A DNA stretch of 27,940 nt from Chitinophagaceae bacterium (GCA_016786525.1 JAEUVW010000068.1:1-27940), one strand, 5' to 3'; positions 15,301 through 23,786 are shown, numbered from the stretch's first letter. Translations and numbers: made by a program. Notes: generated by a model not told the origin, from the letters alone.

Positions 15301-15510
15301 AGAAAAGCAGGCAAGCGGCGTGATACCGATGGGAAATTAAGCCTGCACCTTTACGACATGAACGGAAGCGCTGTGGTACAAAAGGATATCCCGGACAACA
15401 ATAAAGTAAGGATCGATGTTCAATCGTATCGCGAAGGCGTTTATTCCTATGAAATAAGGGGCAAAGCAGGTGTTTTGTTCAAAGAAAAAGTGGTTATTGA
15501 AAGACCCTGA
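15301..15510 (+). pseudogene. Orphan T9SS type A sorting-domain remnant
   Basis: The forward frame is open from just after a TAA at 15298-15300 to the TGA at 15508-15510. From codon ~11 it reads GKLSLHLYDMNGSAVVQKDI, then KVRIDVQSYREGVYSYEIRG and a final KVVIER. This is the order of a type A T9SS C-terminal domain: LYDMNG turn, D/V-x-S/Y-L/R-x-x-GVY strand, and a basic end. No secreted protein precedes it: upstream is the reverse peptidase gene. The only ATG (15358, MNGSAVV) would give a 50-residue fragment. It is best read as the last piece of a deleted or rearranged gene. Confidence 0.7.
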
Positions 15511-15556
15511 TGGAAAGAGGCAAGCCCTGTTGAACAGGCTGATCACATGAAAAGCA

Positions 15557-15590
15557 AAGAGCGGCTGCCCCGGTAGGGACGGCCGCTCTT
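15557..15590. terminator. Bidirectional terminator
   Basis: Arms AAGAGCGGC (15557-15565) and GCCGCTCTT (15582-15590) with a 16-base loop, followed by GTTTTA on the plus strand and by TTGCTTTTC on the minus strand. It lies between the T9SS remnant and the end of the reverse T9SS gene. Confidence 0.65.
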
Positions 15591-15619
15591 GTTTTACCCG
15601 GGAGGGTAAGGCTTATTGT

Positions 15620-16813
15620 TTACCTGCCAATCACCAGTTTCTGTACCATTTTTGCACCGTCATGGGTAATCGTAAGCAGGTACAGGCCACTCTGGTACGC
15701 TGCAGTATTGATCCGGATCTCCCGGCTGTCTGCAACGCTGCTGTACAGCACCTTACCGGTAAGGTCCGTGATGCTGATATGTGAGCCGGCTGCCAGGTTT
15801 TTTACCTGTACCGATTCGTTCGCAGGGTTGGGGTAGACCGCAATATTGCCGGATTCGGCTACAGCGCTGATGCTGGTCGGTACATTCAGGTTGCAGGTAC
15901 CCGTAGTCATATTGTAGCGCAGGATGCCGTTGCCTGATGCGATCCAGATATCATCATTATGCACACTCATCTTGCCACCGTAGGCATAATATTTAAATGA
16001 GCTGCAGACATTCGTCCAGTTGAGACCGTGGTCGGCGCTCATCATTACCCCGTCGTTGCTGGTCGCATAAAGTTTGCCGTCTACCTCTACCATATCCAGG
16101 CCCAGGCTCAGGTTGCCGGCCAACTTCCAGGTAGCGCCGTTATCGTAGGTACGTTCTATAGCCCAACCGGCATTTTTATCCGAAAGGGCTACCAGGGTGT
16201 CGCCAAACTGTACAAAACCCCGACCGCTGAAGCCAAGCCAGTAGGGTTTGGTGCTGGTGGCTGTCCAGGTCGATCCGTTGTCGCTGCTGTAGCTTACGGT
16301 GCCGTAAATAGAGGAATGCCACAGCTTGCCCGCAGTAGATTTGATCGCAGAAGTATGATCGTCGACACCGGCCAGGTTTTTCCAGGTAAGGCCCTCGTCA
16401 TCGCTGTAGCGGGAGAAGTTGGTGCCGCCCATAAAGGTCCTGCTGCCCACGGACAAGGACCTTGAAGGCACAGAGATGACTACTCCTGATATCGTCGGCA
16501 TGCCAGCGTTGGCCACAGACCATGTTGCCCCATTGTCGGTAGAACGGAAGATCCTGCTGCCGTTGATACCCCCGATGATCAGAGTACTGTTGACCTTAGA
16601 GATGCAGCGCACCTCGATGTTGTCTTCACCCGCAGGCTTCACAAGCGAAAAGGAGGAGCCTCCGTCAACTGAGCGGTAAAATTTTTGATCTACCGATGCC
16701 AGTACCACATTGTCGTCGGCATAGATGGCGCCGCATTTTTGCGCAAACGACCGTTCGGGCAGGTTGCAGAGGCAGGCGGATAAGAAAGCAATAAGGGTAA
16801 AAGATTGTCTCAT
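15620..16813 (-). CDS. Secreted BNR/sialidase-repeat protein with T9SS type A sorting domain
   Basis: A 397-residue exported protein. After a signal peptide (to SFAQ, ~25 residues) come at least six BNR-type beta-propeller repeats with the Asp-box pattern S-x-D-x-G-x-T/S-W/F: SVDGGSSF, STDNGATW, SDDEGLTW, SSDNGSTW, TYDNGATW, SADHGLNW. This is a WD40/YVTN-like propeller fold as in sialidases and Vps10-type proteins; catalytic sialidase residues (FRIP motif, Arg triad) are not evident. The last ~80 residues (AVYPNPANESVQVKN ... GLYLLTITHDGAKMVQKLVI) are a type A T9SS signal. I chose ATG 16813 because the hydrophobic signal begins there and a perfect -7 box (16835-16842) is upstream. Confidence 0.88.
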   Translation of the reverse strand: MRQSFTLIAFLSACLCNLPERSFAQKCGAIYADDNVVLASVDQKFYRSVDGGSSFSLVKPAGEDNIEVRCISKVNSTLIIGGINGSRIFRSTDNGATWSVANAGMPTISGVVISVPSRSLSVGSRTFMGGTNFSRYSDDEGLTWKNLAGVDDHTSAIKSTAGKLWHSSIYGTVSYSSDNGSTWTATSTKPYWLGFSGRGFVQFGDTLVALSDKNAGWAIERTYDNGATWKLAGNLSLGLDMVEVDGKLYATSNDGVMMSADHGLNWTNVCSSFKYYAYGGKMSVHNDDIWIASGNGILRYNMTTGTCNLNVPTSISAVAESGNIAVYPNPANESVQVKNLAAGSHISITDLTGKVLYSSVADSREIRINTAAYQSGLYLLTITHDGAKMVQKLVIGR

Positions 16814-16834
16814 AAAATGTTGTTTTAGTGAGGA

Positions 16835-16842
16835 CAAAGCTA
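16835..16842 (-). promoter_or_regulatory. -7 box of the BNR-repeat gene
   Basis: TAGCTTTG on the minus strand matches TAnnTTTG and lies 21 bases before ATG 16813. It falls inside the longer alternative reading frame, which argues against that start. Confidence 0.5.
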
Positions 16843-16996
16843 TTGACACAGTATAAGAACTCATATACGACGATCTGCGTATTTTTCAGGGCAGGCAGCG
16901 CCACAGAACAGGATTTCGCGTCCATGTGCTCAGCCGGTACCCGGCAGTGAATACCATTATGATAATATAACTATTTTCGTGAAAAATTTTCCTTCC

Positions 16997-17749
16997 ATGA
17001 AATGCCGTTTGCCCTTTTTGTTCCTGCTGTGTCTCCTGTTGATCAAAACAGCGGGTGCGCAGCCTTTTGATACAGCCCGGGTTGACCAGGGCAATGGTTG
17101 GGTGATGATACAGGTAATGGGCAATAAAAGTATACTGGCCGAAGGTTTGTTGAAAGACGGTGTCAGGGAAGGTACCTGGAACAGCTACTGGCATACCGGT
17201 TTCCCACAGGAGATCACCAACTACCTGCATGGGAAGAAAAACGGCCTGTATATCAAAACGGGCGAAGATGGCTTTGTAGAGCAGATGATCACCTATACCA
17301 ACGATGTGCAGAACGGACCCACGCGCCTGTACAACAAAGGAGCCTTCATTCTGGAAGAGACCTATTACAAGAATGGGCTGAAGCATGGCAGCTACAATAA
17401 ATGGTACAAGAGCGGCATCAAACAGGAGCAAAGCGCTTACCTGAATGATGAACGCAACGGGACGGCCACCTGGTACTACGAAAACGGCAAAAAAGCCGCC
17501 GAGTACCAGTACGCAAAAGGAAAACTGAATGGTAAAGCTTCGCTCTACAATGAGCAGGGTACCCTGACCGAACAGGGGCAATATGTAAATGACAACCAAA
17601 GCGGTGCCTGGAAAGAATATTACGATAACGGCAAGCTCAAATCGGAAGGCAGCTATGAGGGCGGCGAAAAAGAAGGCCCCTGGAAGCAATACCGCCAGGA
17701 CGGGAGCAATGCCCCGGTTGTCCGCTACAGGAAAGGAATCGCACAATAA
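16997..17749 (+). CDS. Exported MORN-repeat protein (YwqK-like)
   Basis: A 250-residue protein with a signal peptide (MKCRLPFLFLLCLLLIKTAGAQ) and about eight MORN-type repeats with cores such as GVREGTWNSYWHTGFP, GLKHGSYNKWYKSGIK, GKLNGKASLYNEQGTL and GEKEGPWKQYRQDG. MORN_2 repeats are beta-hairpins found in bacterial surface and YwqK-type proteins; the name 'toxin-antitoxin YwqK' in databases says nothing about function here. A GTG at 16979 is a possible earlier start, but a near-consensus -7 box (TATTTTCG, 16972-16979) overlaps it. The response-regulator gene follows after 22 bases, so the two are probably cotranscribed. Confidence 0.85.
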   Translation: MKCRLPFLFLLCLLLIKTAGAQPFDTARVDQGNGWVMIQVMGNKSILAEGLLKDGVREGTWNSYWHTGFPQEITNYLHGKKNGLYIKTGEDGFVEQMITYTNDVQNGPTRLYNKGAFILEETYYKNGLKHGSYNKWYKSGIKQEQSAYLNDERNGTATWYYENGKKAAEYQYAKGKLNGKASLYNEQGTLTEQGQYVNDNQSGAWKEYYDNGKLKSEGSYEGGEKEGPWKQYRQDGSNAPVVRYRKGIAQ

Positions 17750-17771
17750 ACATCCACTAATCAATTTATAA

Positions 17772-18950
17772 ATGACACCACAAACAGTACTCGTCATAGA
17801 CGATGAACGCGCCATCAGGAGTACCTTAACGGAAATACTCAGCTTTGAAGGTTACAAAGTAGAAGAAGCCTCAGACGGGGCCGAAGGTTTGAAGAAGATA
17901 CTGGCCAATGCTTATGATTGCGTGATCTGCGACATCAAGATGCCCAAGATGGACGGTATAGAGGTACTGGAAAAAGTAATGGCCGAAAAACCCGATACCC
18001 AGATCATCATCATATCCGGGCATGGGAATATAGAGACCGCGGTAGAGGCAGTAAAAAAAGGAGCCTTTGACTACATCTCCAAACCGCCGGACCTGAACCG
18101 CCTGCTCATCACCCTGCGCAATGCTATGGAGCGGAAAGAGCTGGTAGTGGAGACCAAGCAGCTGCGCAAAAAAGTGGAGCAAAAAGTATTCGGCGAATCC
18201 GATATGATCGGCGTTTCGGATGCACTGGAAAAAATAAGGGATACCCTGAGCAAAATTGCTCCCACAGAGGCGCGTGTGCTCATCACGGGAGAAAACGGCG
18301 TCGGTAAAGAGCTGGTTGCCCGCAACCTGCACAAAAATAGTTCCCGCAGCAAAGGCCCTATGGTGGAAGTAAACTGCGCCGCTATCCCCAGCGAGCTGAT
18401 CGAGAGCGAACTGTTCGGGCACGAGAAAGGTTCTTTTACCTCCGCTGTCAAAACACGGATCGGGAAATTTGAACAAGCCAACGGCGGTACGCTATTCCTG
18501 GACGAGATCGGGGACATGAGCCTGGATGCACAGGCCAAAGTACTGCGTGCGCTGCAGGAGGGAAAGATCACCCGCGTGGGCGGCGATACGGAGATCAAAG
18601 TGGATGTGCGCGTTATCGCAGCGACGAACAAAGACCTGCTGGAAGAAGTAGCCAGTAAGAATTTCAGGCTGGACTTGTACCACCGGCTCGGTGTAATCCT
18701 GATCCATGTGCCTTCGCTGAACGAGCGCAAAGAAGATGTTCCCCTGCTGGTAGAGCATTTTCTCGGGCTGATTGCCGCAGACTACAACCAGCCTGTCAAG
18801 GAAATAGAACCGGCCGCCATGCAGTTGCTGGAAAAACACACCTGGACCGGTAATATCCGCGAGCTGAAAAACGTCGTGGAGCGCCTGGTGATCCTTTCCG
18901 ATAAAAAAATCACAAAAAAAGATATTGAGACCTATATCGTTATGAAATAA
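17772..18950 (+). CDS. NtrC-like sigma-54 response regulator without a DNA-binding domain
   Basis: A 392-residue protein. The receiver domain (1-120) has acidic pocket D10/D11, phospho-acceptor D54 (CDIKMP) and K104. The AAA+ domain (140-385) has Walker A GENGVGKE (173-180), Walker B LFLDE (241-245), an arginine finger in FRLDLYHRL (~299-305), and the sensor motif WTGNIRELKNVVERL. The sigma-54 contact loop is GSFTSA (220-225) instead of GAFTGA, keeping the key Phe-Thr. The chain ends shortly after (KKITKKDIETYIVMK), so the Fis-type helix-turn-helix of NtrC is missing. Such short forms are common in Bacteroidota; they must act on sigma-54 holoenzyme without upstream DNA contact or through a partner. 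No histidine kinase is next to it. Confidence 0.92.
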   Translation: MTPQTVLVIDDERAIRSTLTEILSFEGYKVEEASDGAEGLKKILANAYDCVICDIKMPKMDGIEVLEKVMAEKPDTQIIIISGHGNIETAVEAVKKGAFDYISKPPDLNRLLITLRNAMERKELVVETKQLRKKVEQKVFGESDMIGVSDALEKIRDTLSKIAPTEARVLITGENGVGKELVARNLHKNSSRSKGPMVEVNCAAIPSELIESELFGHEKGSFTSAVKTRIGKFEQANGGTLFLDEIGDMSLDAQAKVLRALQEGKITRVGGDTEIKVDVRVIAATNKDLLEEVASKNFRLDLYHRLGVILIHVPSLNERKEDVPLLVEHFLGLIAADYNQPVKEIEPAAMQLLEKHTWTGNIRELKNVVERLVILSDKKITKKDIETYIVMK

Positions 18951-19049
18951 GTTGCTCCCTTCCCTCAGGGCCGGGAATTTTTAACCACTCTTTTTATGGA
19001 AGAATAAACTTTCAGCGTCTCCTTCAGTCTATACCAAAAAAATACACGC

Positions 19050-20678
19050 ATGCTTCATTCAAAAGTGATCCTGAGTACAACCCTGCTGCTCTCTGCAGCA
19101 AATGCCTTCGCGCAGACGAAGCAAAAAGCCGATATCGAACACATTACCGTCTTCCTGAGCGGCGCGGAAATAGAAAGCAAAGCCAGGGTCACGCTGCCCA
19201 AAGGCGAATCCGAAGTACTGTTTACCAACATTGCCGGCAACATTGTGCAGCAAAGTATATCTGTGGGGGTGGGCAATGGCATCATTGTACAATCGGCCAC
19301 AGCGCAAAACGACTACCTGGTCAGCAGCAACCTTTCCCCGAAAGCGCAGGAGATCAAAGACAGCATAGACATCCTGAAACAGCAAAACGAAACCCTTGCC
19401 GATAAAAAAAGCGTGCTGGACGAACAATTGGCCGTGATCAGGGAAAACCGCAAAGTAGCCGGCGCCAATACCGGCCTGTCTGTAGCCGAGTTGCAGAAAT
19501 TCCTGGACCTCATCAACGCAAAAATGAATGGTTTGCTGGCCGAAGGGCATAACCTCAGCAGGCAGATGAACAAAACCAATGAACGCCTGGCCTTGCTGAA
19601 CCGGCAACTGGAGGAAGAGCGCAAGAAAGATTTCCAGCCCGGTGGACAGCTGCTGGTGAAGTTTTATGCGGCGGCGGCTGCCACCGCGGAGGTAAACATC
19701 AGCTACGTCACCCCGAATGCCGGCTGGACACCCAGCTACGACCTGCGTGTAGATAAGATCAACAGCCCGGTGAAGCTGGTGTATAAGGCCAATATCGTGC
19801 AAAACTCCGGCGTGAAGTGGGATAATGTGAAGCTGTCACTGTCGACAGGCAATCCTAACGAGGGCGTCGAAGCGCCGGTGATGAGCCCCTGGTACCTGTC
19901 ATTCTACCAGCCGGTTGCCTACGGCGGTTCCGGCTACCTGAACAGGGCAGCCCCGGTGATGTCTACCATGAAGAAAGAAAAATCTATGGCTTATGAAACA
20001 GAAGCCTTACAGGATGTGAGCGCCGCAGCTCCTTCAACAGTGGGCAACTATGTGCAGGTCGACAACAGCGGCATCAATACTACTTTCGATATAGACCTCA
20101 GCTATACCATACCCAGCGATGGCAAAGAGCACCTGGTAGCGGTGAAAGATTACGAATTGCCGGCAACATACCGGTATTATGTAGCGCCAAAGCTGGACCG
20201 CGATGCCTTCCTGCAGGCCAGGATCACCAATTGGGAAGACCTGAACCTGATGCCTGCGGCAACCAATATTTTCTATGAAGGGGCATACGTCGGCCAGGGT
20301 TATATCGATATGCGTAATGTAAAAGACACCCTGAACCTTTCCCTGGGCCGCGACAAGAAGATCATCGTCCGCAGGGAAAATGACAAGAATTACCGCTCTG
20401 TAAAAACACTGGGCAGCAATATCCGCAGGAGTTACGGCTATACTATCGAAGTGCGCAACACGAAGAAAGAAAATATCGACCTTGTCGTTTCCGAACAGTT
20501 CCCTGTCAGCAACGATAAAGACATCAGCGTAGAAGATAAAGAAGCGGCAGGAGCGTCGGTCAACAGTGAGACCGGTGCCGTACAATGGGACCTGAACCTG
20601 AAACCCAACGAAGTGAAGACCCTGAAGCTCAACTATTCGGTCAAATACCCCAAAGACAAAAATATAGGGAACCTGTAA
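19050..20678 (+). CDS. MuiA-family protein (DUF4140/DUF4139)
   Basis: A 542-residue exported protein: signal peptide to AFAQ (~22 residues), DUF4140-type N-terminal domain (HITVFLSGAEIESKARVTLPKG...V), a helical coiled-coil stretch at ~105-195 (IKDSIDILKQQNETLADKKS..., LSRQMNKTNERLALLNRQLEEE), then DUF4139 (VKFYAAAAATAEVNISYVTPNAGWTPSYDLRV ... KLSLSTGNPN ... LNYSVKYPKDK). The family is named after a Mycobacterium/Pseudomonas 'mucoidy inhibitor' annotation, and its biochemical role is unknown; envelope location is indicated. It is a single gene, ended by the strong hairpin at 20710. Confidence 0.9.
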   Translation: MLHSKVILSTTLLLSAANAFAQTKQKADIEHITVFLSGAEIESKARVTLPKGESEVLFTNIAGNIVQQSISVGVGNGIIVQSATAQNDYLVSSNLSPKAQEIKDSIDILKQQNETLADKKSVLDEQLAVIRENRKVAGANTGLSVAELQKFLDLINAKMNGLLAEGHNLSRQMNKTNERLALLNRQLEEERKKDFQPGGQLLVKFYAAAAATAEVNISYVTPNAGWTPSYDLRVDKINSPVKLVYKANIVQNSGVKWDNVKLSLSTGNPNEGVEAPVMSPWYLSFYQPVAYGGSGYLNRAAPVMSTMKKEKSMAYETEALQDVSAAAPSTVGNYVQVDNSGINTTFDIDLSYTIPSDGKEHLVAVKDYELPATYRYYVAPKLDRDAFLQARITNWEDLNLMPAATNIFYEGAYVGQGYIDMRNVKDTLNLSLGRDKKIIVRRENDKNYRSVKTLGSNIRRSYGYTIEVRNTKKENIDLVVSEQFPVSNDKDISVEDKEAAGASVNSETGAVQWDLNLKPNEVKTLKLNYSVKYPKDKNIGNL

Positions 20679-20709
20679 GCCAGGACAAAAAGCCGGAACA
20701 ATCCGAGAG

Positions 20710-20736
20710 GCCCGTCAGCAATGACGGGCTTTTTTT
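20710..20736 (+). terminator. Intrinsic terminator of the MuiA-family gene
   Basis: Perfect 8-bp arms GCCCGTCA / TGACGGGC around a GCAA (GNRA) tetraloop, followed by T7. The stop codon of the convergent gene (20735-20737) lies inside the T-run, so the two transcripts overlap only at the terminator. Confidence 0.92.
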
Positions 20737-21304
20737 ATTGGCGCAGCAAAGCCCGGCAATCCTTCTTTTGATCCAGGACGCACTCAAAGCCGAAAATCTG
20801 CTCAAGGGGCTTCAGGCTCTCAGCAAAATAAGTACGCATAAACGGTTCGCCGTCGAAAAACATAGGCTCCTGGTTTTTGATAGCCCGGGAAGACGTTTGC
20901 TTCAATCCGGTGGCGGTCACAGCCAGTTCAACCAACACTCCGGCACAGCAGCCATTGCGCAGGAAATAAAGCAGCCTGGGAGGTTCAGACCCTTCAGTCC
21001 TCAGGCAGGCATAGCGCATGTCGATCACCTCTACAGCATCGTAATAGCGGTAGCCCTTGCGTGCAGGCAGGTGCAGGTAGAATATCCAGGTCGCGCCTGC
21101 TGAGCCGCCGGTAAATCCATTGCTGTACCCGATATCTGTTACGCCGTCATTGTTGAGGTCAAAAGAAACTTTGTGGATGCCATAGCTGGTGTCCACAAGC
21201 GGCGTACGCTTCAGGAAATCGTCCAGGGGGTCTTTTACAGGTGCCTGGGCTTTTGCACCCGGAAGGATCAGGAACAGGAACAGGAAAGCCAGGCAAAACT
21301 TCAT
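20735..21304 (-). CDS. Exported hypothetical protein with an Asp-rich FG-GAP/VCBS-like turn
   Basis: A 189-residue protein with signal peptide MKFCLAFLFLFLILPGAKAQ. The stretch FDLNNDGVTDIGYSNG is a DxNxDG calcium-loop of the kind found in FG-GAP/VCBS repeats, and GSAGATWIFYLHLP and LYFLRNGCCAGVLVEL suggest a small beta-rich exported domain. I do not recognise a named family. The -7 box TATATTTG (21317-21324, minus) lies 12 bases upstream and falls within the tail remnant of a substrate-binding protein. Confidence 0.75.
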   Translation of the reverse strand: MKFCLAFLFLFLILPGAKAQAPVKDPLDDFLKRTPLVDTSYGIHKVSFDLNNDGVTDIGYSNGFTGGSAGATWIFYLHLPARKGYRYYDAVEVIDMRYACLRTEGSEPPRLLYFLRNGCCAGVLVELAVTATGLKQTSSRAIKNQEPMFFDGEPFMRTYFAESLKPLEQIFGFECVLDQKKDCRALLRQ

Positions 21305-21310
21305 GGCAAT

Positions 21311-21382
21311 TTATTTCAAATATACCCTTTTCAGCTCGATCAGGTTCATGGGCTGGCTCGAAAAACCCTCCACATGGTTTTG
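21311..21382 (-). pseudogene. C-terminal tail remnant of a peptide-binding protein paralogue
   Basis: On the minus strand it reads QNHVEGFSSQPMNLIELK then RVYLK and TAA, matching 19 of 23 residues of the intact gene's end (QNNVEGFSSNPMNLIELK, RVRLR) at 21512-21583. By eye 61 of 72 bases agree. The match stops upstream of QN; the 21383-21511 interval shows nothing recognisable. The tail keeps its reading frame and stop but has no gene body. Confidence 0.8.
21317..21324 (-). promoter_or_regulatory. -7 box of the 20735-21304 gene, inside the tail remnant
   Basis: TATATTTG on the minus strand is an exact TAnnTTTG match. It is made by the remnant's Val-Tyr-Leu codons; the intact paralogue has CGG at the Tyr position and no such box. 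Confidence 0.4.
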
Positions 21383-21511
21383 TTGTCCGCCCTGAGTCTG
21401 CCCTGCCCGGCAGCACGCAGGTAGGCCCCCTGGCTTTTATCGCCGATGGTATGTTGCTGTGGTGTCAAAGACAGTTGCCCGGGCTGCGGCAGGACAAACG
21501 TAGGAATAGCC

Positions 21512-23131
21512 CTATCTCAACCGTACCCTTTTCAGCTCGATGAGGTTCATAGGGTTGCTCGAAAAGCCCTCCACATTGTTTTGGGTAAAGTGCAGCAACT
21601 GGTCATAAAATAAAGGCACCAGCGGGGCATCGGATATGGCCAGGCTGTCCATTTTGCGGTAAGCGCTATACCGTTCCTTGTCCGGCAGGTTCATACTGGC
21701 GGTATACAGGTGGTCAAATTCCGGGTTGTGGTAGCGGGTATAATTCGGTGGTGCCGGGAAATTGCTGTTCAGGAAGGCCAGGTAGGTTTCCGCATCGGGG
21801 TAATCGGCAATCCACTGTGCCCGGAAGAAGAGTACCTGCGAGCGGCTCATCTGCTGCTTCAGGATATTGGGTTGCATGATCTCGATCCTGGCCGGTATGC
21901 CGACCTCCTGTAATTGTGTCGCTACGAAGTTGACAATGTCCGCATAGTTTTCGGGCGTGGCAATGGTAAGGGTTTGCAATCCCTTACCATTGGGATACCC
22001 TGCCTGCCGGAGCAGCTCTAGCGCGCGGGCCGGGTCATAGTGATACCCGTAGCCGTTCACACTGTCGAAGCCGGCAATGCCGGGCGGGGTAAAGCCCCCG
22101 GTAGCGGGCAATCCCACACCGTTTTTAAAGTAGGTAATGATTTTGTGCCGGTCTATGGCATAGTTGATGGCCTGCCGGACCAGTTTGTTGCGGAGGGGCG
22201 AGTTGCTGAGCAAGGGATTGGCCGTGTCGGTCAGGAAGCCCAGGTATTCCGTATTCAGGTAGGCGCTTTTTTTCAGGCGGAATTTCCCGGCATACTCCGG
22301 TTTCAGCGTGCCGTCTTTGCGCAGGATCAGGTCTTTAAACGAGCCGTCCAGGCTGTGGTTGAAATGCAGTTTGCCCTGCAGGAACAGCAGAAATTCGGTG
22401 GCCTTACTGTCATAAAAGCTCAGTTTGATGGCATCCAGGTACGGCAGGGCTTGTTGCCTGTCATCTTTTTCCCAGTAGCGCTCATGTCTGCCAAACAGCA
22501 ATACATTGCCTTCATCCCAGCTTTTAAAGCGGAAAGGACCGGTGCCGCAGGGGTGGCTGCGGAAATCCTTGCCGAAATGCCGGGCTACCTCCTTCGGCAC
22601 GATACTGCAGTAAGGCATGCTCAGCATGGCCAGCATAGGCCGGAAAGGAGCCGTCAGGTGCAGGATAAAGGTGCTGTCGTCTTTCGCTTCGAAAGCACTG
22701 CTGTCGCGGACATGACCGTTAAAGATCCAGGCACCGGGCGATGCTGTCGCCGGGTCAATGATCCGGGAAAAGCTATAGGCCACATCCGCAGCCGTCAGTT
22801 GCCTGTTGCCGGCCTGTGCAAACAGGGGATTGGGATGAAAATAGACTCCGCTCTGCAGGTGAAAAGTGTAGGAAAGTCCGTCCGGGCTTACCTCCCAGCT
22901 CCGGGCCAGGGAAGGCTTCAGGTATAGGCCGCTGTCGGTTTCTACCAGCGTATTGTACAGCATATGGGTCGTCCACATGGTATACAGGTCCTTGGCATAG
23001 GCCGGGTCCAGCGATTCGAGGCTGCCGCTGGACAGATTCAGGTTAAAGACCTGCTTGCTTTGCTGTTCCTTCTGCTCCCTGCCGGTGCAGGCCCCGAGGA
23101 GGCAAAGGGCGAATACATAAAACAGACGCAT
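21512..23131 (-). CDS. Peptide/nickel-type ABC transporter substrate-binding lipoprotein (family 5, DppA/OppA-like)
   Basis: A 539-residue lipoprotein with lipobox LLGAC (Cys15). Its fold is that of SBP family 5: LESLDPAYAKDLYTMWTTHMLYNTLVETD, then ARSWEVSPDGLSYTFHLQSGVYFHPN and LTAADVAYSFSRI, the standard signature stretch, and PFRFKSWDEGNVLLFGRHERYW. The C-terminal half includes VRQAINYAIDR and QAGYPNGKG. It likely binds a peptide for import in the periplasm or outer face of the inner membrane. No permease or ATPase gene is in the window, so partners must be elsewhere. It starts 18 bases after DUF2480 on the same strand, probably one transcript. A diverged copy of its last 24 codons lies just downstream. 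Confidence 0.93.
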   Translation of the reverse strand: MRLFYVFALCLLGACTGREQKEQQSKQVFNLNLSSGSLESLDPAYAKDLYTMWTTHMLYNTLVETDSGLYLKPSLARSWEVSPDGLSYTFHLQSGVYFHPNPLFAQAGNRQLTAADVAYSFSRIIDPATASPGAWIFNGHVRDSSAFEAKDDSTFILHLTAPFRPMLAMLSMPYCSIVPKEVARHFGKDFRSHPCGTGPFRFKSWDEGNVLLFGRHERYWEKDDRQQALPYLDAIKLSFYDSKATEFLLFLQGKLHFNHSLDGSFKDLILRKDGTLKPEYAGKFRLKKSAYLNTEYLGFLTDTANPLLSNSPLRNKLVRQAINYAIDRHKIITYFKNGVGLPATGGFTPPGIAGFDSVNGYGYHYDPARALELLRQAGYPNGKGLQTLTIATPENYADIVNFVATQLQEVGIPARIEIMQPNILKQQMSRSQVLFFRAQWIADYPDAETYLAFLNSNFPAPPNYTRYHNPEFDHLYTASMNLPDKERYSAYRKMDSLAISDAPLVPLFYDQLLHFTQNNVEGFSSNPMNLIELKRVRLR

Positions 23132-23149
23132 AGAAAAACTGCCTAAAGG

Positions 23150-23662
23150 TCAGCTTTTCTTTTTGAAAACAGGAACGGTAGAGCAGGGCTCTCCGTACAT
23201 CAGCGATTTGACGACAGGTTGCAGCAAAGCACTGATGGCTACATAAGCCTCTGCCGGTGCCGCAACATCGGCGCAGCCCTTGATCACCACCCGTTTATCT
23301 GCGTATTCGGCCACATCAATGCTGTGTTCCAGCTTGCGCAGGGTCAGGTGACTTTCAAACGCTTCCCTGCTGCCATAAAATACGGAGCGGGCGATGCCGT
23401 TCAGATTCACCGCAGCCAGCATATTGGCCCACATCGGGATGATGGCGTCCACACTACAAAAGATATGCACCTGCTTATCCTGGTATACGGTCCAGTCATG
23501 TTGTTTCAAGGCCTCCCGGTAGTCTTTTTCGCGCAGGATCATTTCCCGGAACAGGAAGGGTTTCAGGTCAAACCCCATGATGGTGTCTGCACCCGGTACA
23601 TAGGCCGTCAGATCAAGCGTAATGATGCCGCTTTCCGCAACTTTATTGACAAATGTCTCCAT
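23150..23662 (-). CDS. DUF2480 family protein
   Basis: A 170-residue cytoplasmic protein. NKVAESGIITLDLTAYVPGA, the stretch LREKDYREALKQHDWTVYQDK, and CSVDAIIPMWANMLAAVNL are the family's conserved blocks; DUF2480 is a Bacteroidota family of unknown function. Conserved His/Cys/Asp in HDW and CSVDAI might be functional, but nothing is established. It leads a probable two-gene unit with the substrate-binding lipoprotein, expressed from a TAACTTTG box at 23682-23689. Confidence 0.9.
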   Translation of the reverse strand: METFVNKVAESGIITLDLTAYVPGADTIMGFDLKPFLFREMILREKDYREALKQHDWTVYQDKQVHIFCSVDAIIPMWANMLAAVNLNGIARSVFYGSREAFESHLTLRKLEHSIDVAEYADKRVVIKGCADVAAPAEAYVAISALLQPVVKSLMYGEPCSTVPVFKKKS

Positions 23663-23681
23663 ACTTCTTCAAAAAGTAGAT

Positions 23682-23689
23682 CAAAGTTA
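23682..23689 (-). promoter_or_regulatory. -7 box of the DUF2480 unit
   Basis: TAACTTTG on the minus strand is an exact TAnnTTTG match, 19 bases before ATG 23662. Confidence 0.5.
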
Positions 23690-23786
23690 CGCAGTATCCC
23701 TCACTCAGGCTATCAACATCGCCAATTGACCGATAGAGGAACGTTTATGATGTTGAAAATTACTGCTGTGCCATAGCCGGGATCGT

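Noticed and set aside
16886..17815. Long (309 codon) reverse frame across the MORN gene
   Set aside because: It is antisense to a clear MORN-repeat protein with signal peptide and shows no family features; repeats and biased codons keep it open by chance.
22040..22927. Forward 295-codon frame inside the substrate-binding protein gene
   Set aside because: Antisense shadow of a well-supported family-5 binding protein; no recognisable domain.
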